From contig JACQYT010000056.1 in NCBI GenBank assembly GCA_016208085.1, positions 1 to 64,000 on the forward strand: a stretch of DNA of 64,000 nt. Reading direction: 5' to 3'. The notes below the pieces were generated by a model. The model searched no databases, was not told where the DNA came from, and was given only the letters and a program-made list of their open reading frames with translations. The translations under genes were made by a program, and so were the position numbers. Every line of letters starts with the position of its first letter. The stretch's first letter is position 1. Below are positions 10,067 to 20,600 of the stretch, in pieces. This DNA comes from Elusimicrobiota bacterium (GTDB lineage Bacteria; Elusimicrobiota; Elusimicrobia; Elusimicrobiales; UBA9959).

Positions 10067-12163
10067 ATGGAAATTCCGGGCATTTCAAAATATTTCATCG
10101 TCGCGGCCTATATCTGGGCTTTGACGGCTTCAGCGGCCGGGGCTTACGAACTGCCGGCGGCCACAGGCGCGCACCGGGTGGCATTCTCGTCCGAGGAAGG
10201 CGACTTTAACGAATATACCAGGGTGATAAATCTTAAAGGTTCCGTGCAGCTTGACGAGTTGGACGAAGAAGATAAAGTGATCAGGACCATAAAAGGCAGG
10301 AACCTGAGCATTGATGTCGCGAGCAGGACTATCCAGGTGCCGGGAGATTTCGTCATGGATTCCGATTCCGGCGCTGTTTACGGCAAGAGCGGAATGTTCG
10401 ACTACTACGGCGAAACCGGGTACATAAACGAGGGGCGGTTCACTTACAAAAACTTCGTTTTTTTCGGCAAAAAAGTGGAACTGGGAAAAAAACGCTACCT
10501 TTATAAAAAAGCCACCATCACCACGTGCGACGAGAACCCGCCCCATTACCAGATAAAGGCTTCCAGGATCTACCTGTCGCCGGGCCGGTATTTCCTGGCG
10601 TACAATACGCTGTTTTATATCGGCAAAGCGCCTGTTTTTTATTTCCCGGTCCTTTATAAGCCTCTTGTCGGCGGCACTCCGTTCATCAGCAGCTTCTCTC
10701 CGGGCGCGGACGGGCGCAACGGCGCCTACGTCAAGTCCAATTATATTTTCAGGTTCAGTCCCTCTACCAAGGGTAAATTGTTCCTGGATTATTTTTCCAA
10801 AAAAGGCTTCGGCATCGGCGCGGAATTCGATTATCAGAAGAAAGAAAAAAACATCACCAACCTGTCCGTCTACCGGATACGCGAATACGGCGCCGGCAAT
10901 GACCGCTGGGGCGCGAACGGCGGTTCCTGGCACATGCTGAGCCGTTTCAATGAAACGGACCGCGGCGCTTATTACAGTCAGATTTTTTTCAGGGCGCTTT
11001 CGGACCCCCAATTTAATAACGACTTTTTCAGGTCCAACCCGTTCGCCGTAAGCCCGGATAAACAGGCGAGCCTCGCGTTCACCAGGAAATCCAACTCCAC
11101 GATCACGCGCCTGAGTTTTGACGGGAAATACGCCCGCACGCCGGACTTGAAGCATTTTTATAAATCCTATGAATCGGCCCCGCGGCTGGATTTCCAGACC
11201 GTGCCCTTCAAGCTGGGTAAGACCCCTTTTTTACACGCTTTTAACGGGTACTTTGCAAGCGCCAGGGAAACGGAACTCCCTTATTACCAGAAGAAAGGCC
11301 AGGGCGTGTGGACGGTTTCCCAAACGGCGCCGCTGGCGCGCAATGTAATCTTTTTCCCTTCGGTCTTTTACGATGCCCGGGTGTTCGTCGCGACCGGCGC
11401 CATGACGTCGGACCTGTGGGTGGGAAGATACGGGACCAGTCTTAATCTGCGCTATGACCGGTTGTGGGGGGCGTTCGATCTGCGCTACTTATACACCGGG
11501 CGGCTCTCCGCCAATAAACTTGCAAAGGACCGGAACGCCGCCGACAAGGGGGAAGAGGTAAGCTCGCTGTCGCCGGAGTTGTTCGTGATGCCCGGCTACA
11601 ACGCTTATTTCAAAGTCAATACGTCCTATAAACTGCGCAACTCCGCGCGCGGAAGTTTCGCGGACCATCTGTCCACGATGACCGTCGAATATTATTATGC
11701 GCCGCGCAAAAACCTGGATATATATCTGCAGGATTCCTACAGCTTCGCCAAAGGCAACCTGAGCTTCGTGGCCCAGGTGAATTCCGGCGGCGCCCAAAAT
11801 TATGTGGGGCTGGGACTGGCCGGTTACAGGCCCCAGCCCGGCGCCCTTGTTTTCAACCAGACCTTCGGGTTTAGAGTGCCGTGGGCGGACTCCTGGCGGG
11901 CCGAGGCGGTACTGCGCTATAAATTCGTGCATAAAGCAGGGCTGAATTTCACCGATTTTTATTTCTTTGAGAAAAGCCTGATACTCTACAAGGATTTCCA
12001 CGATTTCCGCACCCGCTGGGATTTCAGGGTGCGCAGGGGCGTCAAAGAGTTCTCTTTCCTTGTGAGTCTCAAGATGAACGACCCGGCCAGGAACGACGCT
12101 CTTGAGGAATCGTCCAGGAACTACTGGCATCCCTGGCGCAAGGCCGGACAGATAAGGGATTAG
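10067..12163 (+). CDS. lptD: LPS-assembly protein LptD-like (OstA domain plus barrel)
   Basis: OstA-like N-terminus; YKKATITTCDENPPHYQIKASRIYLSPGRY...NTLFYIGKAPVFYFPVLYKPL. Confidence 0.85.
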   Translation: MEIPGISKYFIVAAYIWALTASAAGAYELPAATGAHRVAFSSEEGDFNEYTRVINLKGSVQLDELDEEDKVIRTIKGRNLSIDVASRTIQVPGDFVMDSDSGAVYGKSGMFDYYGETGYINEGRFTYKNFVFFGKKVELGKKRYLYKKATITTCDENPPHYQIKASRIYLSPGRYFLAYNTLFYIGKAPVFYFPVLYKPLVGGTPFISSFSPGADGRNGAYVKSNYIFRFSPSTKGKLFLDYFSKKGFGIGAEFDYQKKEKNITNLSVYRIREYGAGNDRWGANGGSWHMLSRFNETDRGAYYSQIFFRALSDPQFNNDFFRSNPFAVSPDKQASLAFTRKSNSTITRLSFDGKYARTPDLKHFYKSYESAPRLDFQTVPFKLGKTPFLHAFNGYFASARETELPYYQKKGQGVWTVSQTAPLARNVIFFPSVFYDARVFVATGAMTSDLWVGRYGTSLNLRYDRLWGAFDLRYLYTGRLSANKLAKDRNAADKGEEVSSLSPELFVMPGYNAYFKVNTSYKLRNSARGSFADHLSTMTVEYYYAPRKNLDIYLQDSYSFAKGNLSFVAQVNSGGAQNYVGLGLAGYRPQPGALVFNQTFGFRVPWADSWRAEAVLRYKFVHKAGLNFTDFYFFEKSLILYKDFHDFRTRWDFRVRRGVKEFSFLVSLKMNDPARNDALEESSRNYWHPWRKAGQIRD

Positions 12164-12263
12164 GCTAAAGATGGACGGCACATTTGCGTGAAACTCTTGA
12201 CTTGTCCTTCGGATTTCTATAAAGTTGTTGGGTTACGGAGATTAGCTGCTTTAGGAGGAAGAA

Positions 12264-12824
12264 GTGACTGACATCGAATTCAATAAAAAAAAACTGGAGT
12301 ACACCGCCGCTCAAGAAATGCTGTGTCACTATGATTCCCTGAATTGGCAAATAGGAGCGGCGCTTATCGCCGCCACGGTTATTCTTACCGGCCTCGCGCT
12401 TTAAAAAGATGTTATTGAACTGATTCGTGCTAATGGTAGCTGTTTGGTCATTTGGGCAATTCCTTTGTTTTCGTTTTTAATTCTTTCGACTTGGTTCCTG
12501 TGGTTTAGTCGGCATCGAAACCTGTATAACTTGCGCAACGAGACCCTGCACCGTCTGGAGATAGAACTTGGCATGTTTCACTACCTGCGAGTAGTCGAAG
12601 CGGATTTATCAAACGAACCATCTTCTTCCGAGAACGCTGAATTACTCGCAAAATTACATGCGGCAAAACGTGCTGCCGGCTATGCCGATAGCAATAAGAA
12701 TAGTGGTTTTACACCTTTCTATCCCCAGGGCGGATTGTCAAAACTTTCCGGCTTCCATCTTGCCTTGGTATTAACTATTGGCATTCCATTTTTTCAGGCG
12801 TTTTTAATATGGTTGTTTTGTTAA
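12264..12824 (+). pseudogene. Small membrane protein interrupted by an in-frame TAA (12402-12404)
   Basis: GTG start 12264 with AGGAGGA upstream; same frame continues KDVIELIRANGSCLVIWAIPLFSF... after the TAA to 12824. Confidence 0.65.
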
Positions 12825-13357
12825 GGGTGATTTAAGAAATGGTTTTACCGGTTTAAACTCGATTTAAAGGCAGTCGGCAAAGGAAGATGTAACCGATTCA
12901 ATATCTCCGGAACTTTTTATAATTCCGCATAGCAGTATTTATTTCACGTCGCAGACTTACCACCACCTTACAAGATTGTTCTCATTCCTTTTTTAGCGCC
13001 TGTTCCCGCTTATCTTCAAACTATATTCTTTGCCGTGTACGGTTCCAGGTTCATTTTTTAGACCCGACACACTGCATATATTTATAGGCTTCCCGAACAA
13101 AGTGGGAAGGCCGCGTCTGTACAGGGGCTAAAGAGTTATATTTTCTGGCAGCTTTGAAACTGAGAATCCACGCGGTGAAAGACGGTTTTGGCTCTGACTC
13201 AGGGATATTATAGGTCACTGGCGAAAAGTGGTGAAGTAAAACGCTCTGGCAGTCTGAGAGTCAGTGAGTTGACTTTAAAAATCTGTGACTCTAAGACCCT
13301 AGACTTTTCGTTTAAGCCCCAAAATGATAAACTATGTTTTTAAGGAGAATATCTATC

Positions 13358-14302
13358 ATGAAAAAACCTCTTTGGCTGGTTACGGGCGGGGCGGGTTTTA
13401 TTGGCTCCAATATAACGGAAGAACTGGTAAAAAGAGGGGAGCGGATACGTGTTTTTGACAATTTTTCAACCGGAAAAAAAGAAAATCTCGCGAATCTGTT
13501 GGATAAAATAGAGCTGATAAAGGGCGATATACGTCGGCCCGCTGATCTTAAAAAAGCGATGAAGGGCGTTAACTATGTTCTGCACCAGGCGGCCCTGCGT
13601 TCCGTTCCACGTTCGATCTATAATCCGGTTGACACCAACGAGGTTAATATTACCGGCACACTGAATGTTCTGTCAGCCGCCAAAGCGGCGGGTGTAAAAC
13701 GGCTGGTCTACGCTTCTTCAAGTTCGGCTTATGGCGATTGCGAGGCATTTCCCCAGAAAGAGAGCTTGAGCGCTTCCCCGCTCTCCCCTTACGCCGTGAG
13801 CAAGCTGGCGGCTGAAAACTATTGCATGGCGTTTACGTGCACATATGGCTTTGAAACCGTGTCGCTGCGCTATTTCAATGTGTTCGGACCCAGACAAAAC
13901 CCGGAATCAAAGTATTCGGCTGTCATTCCCAAGTTTATGGAACACGCGCTGAAAGACACGCCGCTTGAAATACACTGGGACGGCCGCCAGTCAAGGGACT
14001 TTACCTACGTGGCGAATGTGGTGGATGCGAATATAAAAGCGGCGCTGGCAGGGCCCAAGGCTCCGGGCGTTTACAATATAGCCGTGGGGTCAAATAACTC
14101 CCTGCTTGACATTGTTAGAGAGCTTGAGTCGTTAACGGGAAAAAAGCTTAAAAAAAACTTCCTCCCCAAGCGTACCTCCGACATACGCAAAACTTATGCG
14201 GATATTTCCAAAGCTAAAAAACACCTTGGATACAAACCCCTGGTCGGTTTTTCAAAAGGTATGGCACTTACTTGGGAATACTTTAAGACAAAATTTAGTT
14301 GA
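13358..14302 (+). CDS. NAD-dependent epimerase/dehydratase (extended SDR, UDP-glucose/GlcNAc 4-epimerase-like)
   Basis: TGGAGFIGSNI, YASSSSAYG, YAVSKLAAE, SLRYFNVFGPRQ. Confidence 0.92.
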   Translation: MKKPLWLVTGGAGFIGSNITEELVKRGERIRVFDNFSTGKKENLANLLDKIELIKGDIRRPADLKKAMKGVNYVLHQAALRSVPRSIYNPVDTNEVNITGTLNVLSAAKAAGVKRLVYASSSSAYGDCEAFPQKESLSASPLSPYAVSKLAAENYCMAFTCTYGFETVSLRYFNVFGPRQNPESKYSAVIPKFMEHALKDTPLEIHWDGRQSRDFTYVANVVDANIKAALAGPKAPGVYNIAVGSNNSLLDIVRELESLTGKKLKKNFLPKRTSDIRKTYADISKAKKHLGYKPLVGFSKGMALTWEYFKTKFS

Positions 14303-14312
14303 GGGGGGTATT

Positions 14313-14876
14313 ATGTTCTTGAATGTTTCTTCATCTTCGGGCTGGATAGAAGTCGTTTGCGGGAGCATGTTCTCCGGCAAGACCCAGGAACTTATCAGGC
14401 GGCTGAGGCTGGCCAATATCGCCCGGCAGAAAGTGCAGGTGTTTAATTCGCACTTGGACGTGCGCTACGGCAAAGAACACCTCGTTTCGCACGATAAGTC
14501 CATGCTCCCTTCGCGGCCGGTCAAGACGGCCAGGGACGTTCTTAAGGAAACAGACCACGACACACAGGTGGTGGGTATAGACGAAGCGCACTTTTTCGGG
14601 GAAGAGATAGTCGAAGTCTGCCAGAGGCTGGCTAATTCCGGCAAAAGGGTGATAGTCGCGGGCCTGGACCAGGACTACCGGGGAGAGCCTTTTGTCAATA
14701 TGGCCAGGCTGATGGCGGTGTCCGAGTCCGTCACAAAGAACCTGGCTATCTGCATGGTCTGCGGCAATCCCGCCCATTTCAGCCAGCGTCTGACCGACAG
14801 CGCCAAAAGAATAGAAGTGGGCTCAGGCGATAAATACGAGGCCCGTTGCCGGAAATGCTTCAAGCCGGAGAAGTAA
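14313..14876 (+). CDS. tdk: Thymidine kinase
   Basis: GSMFSGKTQELIRR, DEAHFF, DQDYRGEPF, Cys pairs CMVCG/CRKCF. Confidence 0.95.
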   Translation: MFLNVSSSSGWIEVVCGSMFSGKTQELIRRLRLANIARQKVQVFNSHLDVRYGKEHLVSHDKSMLPSRPVKTARDVLKETDHDTQVVGIDEAHFFGEEIVEVCQRLANSGKRVIVAGLDQDYRGEPFVNMARLMAVSESVTKNLAICMVCGNPAHFSQRLTDSAKRIEVGSGDKYEARCRKCFKPEK

Positions 14877-14929
14877 AAATGCCATAAGCCATAAGCGATC
14901 AAAATGGGTGTTTATAAAAGGCATTCAAT

Positions 14930-15430
14930 ATGTACATACCCAAAGACAGCAACACGCCGAAACTTTTCCCGGACTTTTTCCAACTGGGGGCCAGGTTCGA
15001 TCCTTCCAACCGCTGGCTGAAGCTAGCCGGGGTCATTCCGTGGGAGCGCCTTGATGAGTTCTATGGGCGCTATTTTTCCGAGACGGGCCGCCCGGCCAAG
15101 GATTCAAGGCTCGTCTGCGGTCTTTTTATTCTTAAGCAGCTCAAGAACCTTTCGGACGACGAGGCCGTCAACGAGTTCAAAGAAAATCCCTACGTGCAGG
15201 CGTTCTGCGGCTGCGAGTATTTCGTGACGGAGAACGCGCCGTCCGCCGGGCTCCTTTCGGAGCGCAGGAAGCGCCTGGGCGAGGATTTTTTCGATTATCT
15301 GGAAGGCGACGTAGCCAAAATCCTCCGCGAGCAGAAATTCATCCGAGCGAAACCCCGCCAGGAAAAGCCGGGCATCCTTGATTCCATCATCTCAAACATC
15401 CGAGACCTGTACAGAATCTTCCATCTCTGA
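14930..15430 (+). pseudogene. Truncated IS5/IS1182-like transposase N-terminal domain
   Basis: KDSRLVCGLFILKQLKNLSDDEAVNEFKENPYVQAFCGCEYF...RRKRLGEDF; ORF ends before any catalytic DDE region. Confidence 0.75.
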
Positions 15431-15512
15431 TACAGTCTCAAATTACACTACACTGGTCGCGGTGAAGACCGCTGATAGTATCAGGGCTTTTATTCTCATA
15501 GCAATTTTCGCT

Positions 15513-16490
15513 TTAGAACTGCATCCAGAAGCCGAAGCGGTGGACATTGCCCAAATCGCCGAACGGCAGGTAAGCGTAATCCACGCCCAGGCCCGACACT
15601 TTCAGCCCGAATCCGAGGCTTAAGCCCACTTCCAGCCCGAGATTGGCGCTGTCGTAGCCGAATTTATAACCGCCCCGCAGCGCGAAGGAATCCCTGAACC
15701 AGTATTCCGCGCCCGCCGACGGGTAGAATTTTTCGTCCACGAAGTACTGGTTCAGCTCCGCCACGAAGTTAAGGCGGGGCTGCGGCTTGTAAAGCATGCC
15801 GGCCCTTAAGCTGAAAGGCAGCGGGTCGGACTCCGAATCAAATTTCATCTTGCTGCCGAGGTTCGCCAGCGCCATGGAAAAGTTCACGCGCTCGGAAGCG
15901 TGATAGATGACGCCGGCGTCCACGGCCAGCGCGAAGGCGCTATCAGTGTCTATCGCGGACCTTATGAATTTAAGGCCGAAGCCCGCATCCAGCTTATCCA
16001 GGAAGTTGGGGAAGGCGTCCTTTTTGGCGTAAGCCAGCGACACGGCCAGATCATTGGAGCTGAAAGCGCCCAGCTCGGGCACCGTGCCGAGAGCGTCGCT
16101 CGCGCCCCGCCTTTCTATCCCGCCGACATTCATAAAAGTCGCGCCCAGCCCGAAGCGTTTGTCGGCCAGATTGCCGGCATATGAGAGATTCCCCATTTTG
16201 GCGTCCTGGAAATAAGAGGTGAAACCAAGACCCACTTCCTGCTTGTCAAACTGCGCCAGGCCCGCCGGGTTGACGAACACAGCGCCGGAATCGTCGGCCA
16301 GCGCGCTGAAGGCGCCGCCCATGGCTATGGCCCGGGGGCTCATGGCCACTTTAAGAAACGGGGCCGCGGTGGTGCCCGCGCCGGAGGCAAGGCAGGGTAG
16401 AGGGGAGAGGGTAGAGGGTAGAGTTAAAGCCAGAAACAAAAGAACAGCGGCTATTTTAACTTTCCCCGCCTCCTTTTTAAGTGAGTTCAT
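15513..16490 (-). CDS. PorV/UPF0164-like outer-membrane protein (paralog A)
   Basis: GAGTTAAPFLKVAMSPRAIAMGGAFSALADDSGAVFVNPAGLAQ; C-terminal barrel; internal Met (16490) gives signal peptide MNSLKKEAGKVKIAAVLLFLALTLPSTLSPLPCLASG. Confidence 0.85.
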   Translation of the reverse strand: MNSLKKEAGKVKIAAVLLFLALTLPSTLSPLPCLASGAGTTAAPFLKVAMSPRAIAMGGAFSALADDSGAVFVNPAGLAQFDKQEVGLGFTSYFQDAKMGNLSYAGNLADKRFGLGATFMNVGGIERRGASDALGTVPELGAFSSNDLAVSLAYAKKDAFPNFLDKLDAGFGLKFIRSAIDTDSAFALAVDAGVIYHASERVNFSMALANLGSKMKFDSESDPLPFSLRAGMLYKPQPRLNFVAELNQYFVDEKFYPSAGAEYWFRDSFALRGGYKFGYDSANLGLEVGLSLGFGLKVSGLGVDYAYLPFGDLGNVHRFGFWMQF

Positions 16491-16826
16491 CAATCCGGTA
16501 ATCATTTTAATCACCTCTCCAATATTAGAGTAAACAGACGCGTACACCGCCTCATTTACATAGCCCAAATCTTTCGCAAGCATCCATTGTGTTTCCAATT
16601 CAGCCGCTGAACCCATAGCCATTGACAGAAACTGGAGATATTCCGCCATATGGGTACGGCGGTATCCCTCGGCTATATTACTAGGAATGGAGAGGGAAGC
16701 TCTGCGCATTTGAGAAGTTAACCCGTAGAGTTCCGTTTTGGGAAAGGTATCAGTGGCCTTGTATACTTCAAGAACCAGCCGATACGCTTTTTTCCAGACC
16801 TTAAGTTCCTTGTAATCCCGAAGCAT
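16473..16826 (-). CDS. Four-helix-bundle / S23 (23S rRNA intervening-sequence protein family) domain, fused in frame to the PorV-like protein
   Basis: LKVWKKAYRLVLEVYKATDTFPKTELYGLTSQMRRASLSIPSNIAEGYRR...EYLQFLSMAMGSAAELETQ...LMNSLKK. Confidence 0.9.
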
Positions 16827-16844
16827 AACGCACCTTGCTATAGG

Positions 16845-16930
16845 GTAGAGGGTGCAGAAATAAGGAATTCCTTATAACTCTCCCCTCTACCCTAAACCCT
16901 CTCCCCTAAACCCTCTACCCTCTACCCTAC
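16845..16930. repeat. Heptad arrays GGGTAGA / CCCTCTA flanking an AAGGAATTCCTT centre
   Basis: tagggtagagggtgcagaaataaggaattccttataactctcccctctaccctaaaccctctcccctaaaccctctaccctctaccct. Confidence 0.85.
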
Positions 16931-17620
16931 TTTATTATCGCCAGTTTGTGGGCTTTATTGCCCAGCTTATTGCCGTTCAGATAGGTCAGCATGAAGTAAA
17001 CGCCGGACGCGCAGTCCGCGTTCTTGTCGTTCTTGCCGTCCCATTCCGAATAATATAAATAGCCGCCGGTCCTGTCGCCTTCGTCTAAAGTCCTGACCTT
17101 TTCTCCGGCCAGGTTGTAGATGACGAACTTCAGGCTGCCGGATCTGCCGGACGGCAGATGGTATTTGATTATCGTGCCGCGGGTATCATAACTGGAAGCC
17201 GAGAACGGGGGCGTGCCACCGGAAGTCCCGTCGGCGCTTATTGACACAGTTTTGCTCTTCAGGCTGAACGGATTGGGCATGTTATACACGTCAAACGCCG
17301 CGCCGGAGTAACTTACACCGGTGGGCGGCTTGGCCGTGAACACCGCGAACTGGCCGCTCTGCGAAGTGCTGGCGGCGGACGGCACATACCGCCCGTTCTG
17401 TACCGCGCTCATCTTGAAGCGCTTGCGGCCCAGCGGTGTATTGGCGCCGCCTGCGCCCTCGTAGGCGGAATCAAGGCCGGCTATGTCCACGGACACCACG
17501 CCCAGCATCGGGTCTATGGTGTAATTGCCGGGGATTTCTTTCCAGGAGCCGCTGGCGGAGTCATACTGGTATATTTTCAGCGAGCCGGAGTTCAGCGCCT
17601 TCGGGTTTTCCTTGTCGTAT
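16927..17620 (-). CDS. C-terminal part of giant protein A in another frame, ending in a FlgD-Ig/T9SS-type sorting-like domain (ORF 16927-17508 plus upstream frame)
   Basis: YNMPNPFSLKSK...IIKYHLPSGRSGSLKFVIYNLAGEKVRTL...YYSEWDGKNDKNADCASGVYFMLTYLNG...KLAIIK; upstream frame reads LKYDKENPKALNSGSLKIYQYDSASGSWKEI. Confidence 0.75.
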
Positions 17621-20600
17621 TTAAGCGTCCGCGTTGTCCAGGTTCATGTTATAGACCTCGGAAGCCATTATGTCCTTCAGCGCGCTCTCTATGGTCAGAT
17701 TGCCCTTGGCCGTCTTGACCGTGCGCACGTTGGGCAGCGCGCTGAAGAAACCGCCGACCAGATTGGAGAAGTCGGCGGTGCCGGAAAGGGTCGTGAGAGC
17801 GCCCGCGTCCAGCTCTATGCCTGAGTATTCCTCTTTTTCGGCGTCCATGCTGATTTCGCCGCCGGCTATGGCCTCGTCCTGGATGTACTGTTCGGTCCTA
17901 GCCTCGTTGGTCTTGTCGTAAAGAACGTATTTTTCCATCCTATTGTCGCCATCGCCCGCAGCCACATAGATCGTGTAGTATTGCTTGTTGCTTGAAACAG
18001 TAAACTGGCCATAATAACTGTTGTTGGGGCCGGGCACAAGCGCCATGCTGACCGCGCTGGTGGAGTCAAAGACTTTTCCGGGATTGTACTTGCACACCGG
18101 AGTCGCGACCAGTTGCTTGGGGCTCTTTATGATGACATCCACCTTGCTGGCGGAATCCGGCGATTTTCTCACCTTGACCATGATCTGCGGCGGAATATCC
18201 CTTAGCACTATATCGGCAATGACGGTATCGCCCTCAACGGCGTCTATATCCAGCGTTTCCGGCGTTTTGCCCTCGTAAAAAGCCGAGATCTTGTAGGTGT
18301 GGCCGGCTATGATTCCGGTAAGTTCGTAACTTCCGTTCTCGTCTGTCTGCGCTTCCAGCTTGGGTAGGTACGCGCCGGGGTCTTCCACGTTCATAGTCTC
18401 ATCGTAAGCCACTATCTTTATGCCGTCTTTCGTGGAAGGAGACGGGAACTTGCTAAGATATACCTTCCCCGTTATCCTGGACACCGAAGACAACAGATAG
18501 AACTTAAAACTGGCGGAGTCGTTTCCGGTGAGCGAGGTCTTCATGCCGGCCTTGACGAAGCCGTCCCGCGTCGCTTCCAGGCGGTAAATGCCGCTCGGTA
18601 GGTTGGCGAAGGAGAAATCCCCGGAAGAATCCGTTACGGTGAATTTCTCCACTGTCCTGTGTTTTAGATAGACTGTAACGTCTTCAAGCGCCTCGCCGGT
18701 CGCTGAACTCCTTACCACGCCGGTTATCTCGCCCACAAGAATATTTTGGCTGTCAAAGTCGAAATTATAAGACTCATTGGCCGGCAGCTCTATCTCCTTA
18801 GCCAGCGGCGGATAGTTGGGATTGGCGAACACAGCCGTGTATCTGCCCGGCGGCACGCCCCATATCAGGTACTTTAAAGGGTTGTCCTTGATGGCCTTTA
18901 TTATAAGCTCCTTGTTTTTACCGATAACGCCCTCCCAGAATCCCGGTAATGCCTTCTCATCCGGCAAGGCATGGCCAAAGCCCCGCAGATCGCCGGCAGT
19001 GTCATAGAGCATGACCGCCGGTATAAGCGGCACAATTTCGTCCTCAAAGTTGGCGAATATCCTTTCGTAATCCGGGTCAGTGAAGATGTTGATGCCTTTA
19101 ACCGATCCACTGATTTCGCCCTGGCCGACGGAGCCGAGTATGTATAGCGGTATCGGCTGTTCAAACGAGCCGAGGCCGGGATTGGAGTCGGATTTTTGCA
19201 CGGCGACGTTTTTCGCGCGGCCGATAAAGTTCGCGAACTGGTGATAGCTGATCTGCTCATTCTTGTCCTCTTTATCCCCGGGGTTATACCTGACCGTGAC
19301 CAGCAGGTAGAAGTCATACTGCCCCTGCGGCAGGTATTTTCTGTCCCAGCCGCCGGCTGCGGTATCATAATCAAAGGTGTATTTCGGCTCCTCAAAGAAC
19401 ATTTCGGTTATATTCCTCTGGTTCATCTGGAAACCGGAAGGCACGCCTATAACTTTATAACGCCATGTTTTCGTGGAGAGTTCCGGCAGGCCGAATATCT
19501 GCGGCTGGACCACAAGGCCGTCCTCAAGACGCAGTTTGATTTCCGTCGTTTTGCCAACGGCCACCACGACATCGTTCAATTCGGCCGGCGGCCAGCGGAA
19601 ACCGGCGCCCCTGGGTTGCACTTTTACGGTGTATTTGCCGGGAGCCAGGTTCGGGAATTCAAAACCCCCGTACTCATCCAGGCCGGTTCCCTGATAGACC
19701 TGCACATTCTGGCCGCCCGCTTCTATATCGGCCCAATATCCGGTCGGATCATTTTTGTCATCGGTGTAGCGGGGCTTGAAGCTGGTGCCGTCCGGCAGTT
19801 TTAGAACGCCTTTCAACGCGCCGGATTTAGTCAGCATAAAGTCCATTCTGGCCGTATCGGTGGATGACAGATTGACCTGGTCGTTGAAGGAGGAATCCTG
19901 CCCCCACTCCGTTGAATAGATCCTGCTCCAGTAGTCAACGCCGGTGGAAAGCGTCACGCTGTAAGTGGCGACATTCGTAATGAAAACCCCGGATATGGAG
20001 GCGAAGCCGAGCTTTTGATCGGCGCAACCGCCGTCGCATTGTTCCATGACCATGACGACCACCGGCGAGGAAGCATAGATTTCAAGCGGCGAGGCCTTGG
20101 TCACCGTGTAGGTGGTGATAAAGGCTATATCGCCGTAAAGCGTGCCGGCGGCGTTGGCGTCGGTGGAAGACATAATGTTGAATATGATGGAGCCGGCCGA
20201 TAGGCAGCTGCCGCCGGCATTAAGCGCCCAGGTCCGGCCGGCTTTGCATTGATTATTGAAGGGACTTAACGGCGCAACGGCTCCCTGTGAGGATATTACG
20301 ATCCTTACATCGTCGCTATTGTCCTTGGAGTTGTTGCCCCGGTTGAGCTCTCTCCAGACACCCATAAATTCCGCGTTTAAGCGCACATTGCCGTCGGTCA
20401 GGCCTTTTAAGGCAAATAAGCCGTCGGCGCCGGTGTTTACTTTCGCATCGCTCTCCATGCCGTTGTTGCCTAGGTAGGAATCGTCGCCGATGGAATACCC
20501 ATTCCAGTCGCCGTGGGCCATAACCCTGGCGTTCGGCAAGGGCGTGCCGTTATACTTCAGAATGCCGGTTAGGGTATACGTGGCAAGCTCCAGGACATAT

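Noticed and set aside
10130-11155. 341-aa minus-strand ORF opposite lptD
   Set aside because: No recognisable domain; overlaps a supported outer-membrane protein gene.
12402-12404. Recoded stop (selenocysteine/pyrrolysine) at TAA
   Set aside because: Those use TGA and TAG; no SECIS-like structure was identified. Nonsense mutation or error is simpler.
14930-15430. Active insertion sequence
   Set aside because: Only the N-terminal part of a transposase is present; no catalytic domain or clear terminal inverted repeats were found.
16473-16826. S23/four-helix-bundle protein as Avd of a diversity-generating retroelement
   Set aside because: Family resemblance exists, but no reverse transcriptase, TR/VR pair or target C-type lectin fold was seen in the window.
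16380-16930. Heptad arrays as a CRISPR-like array
   Set aside because: Units are 7 nt with no spacers and no cas genes nearby; short tandem repeats.
17600-17640. Firm call of programmed ribosomal frameshifting in giant A
   Set aside because: No canonical slippery heptamer or clear stimulatory structure; kept only as one of several explanations.
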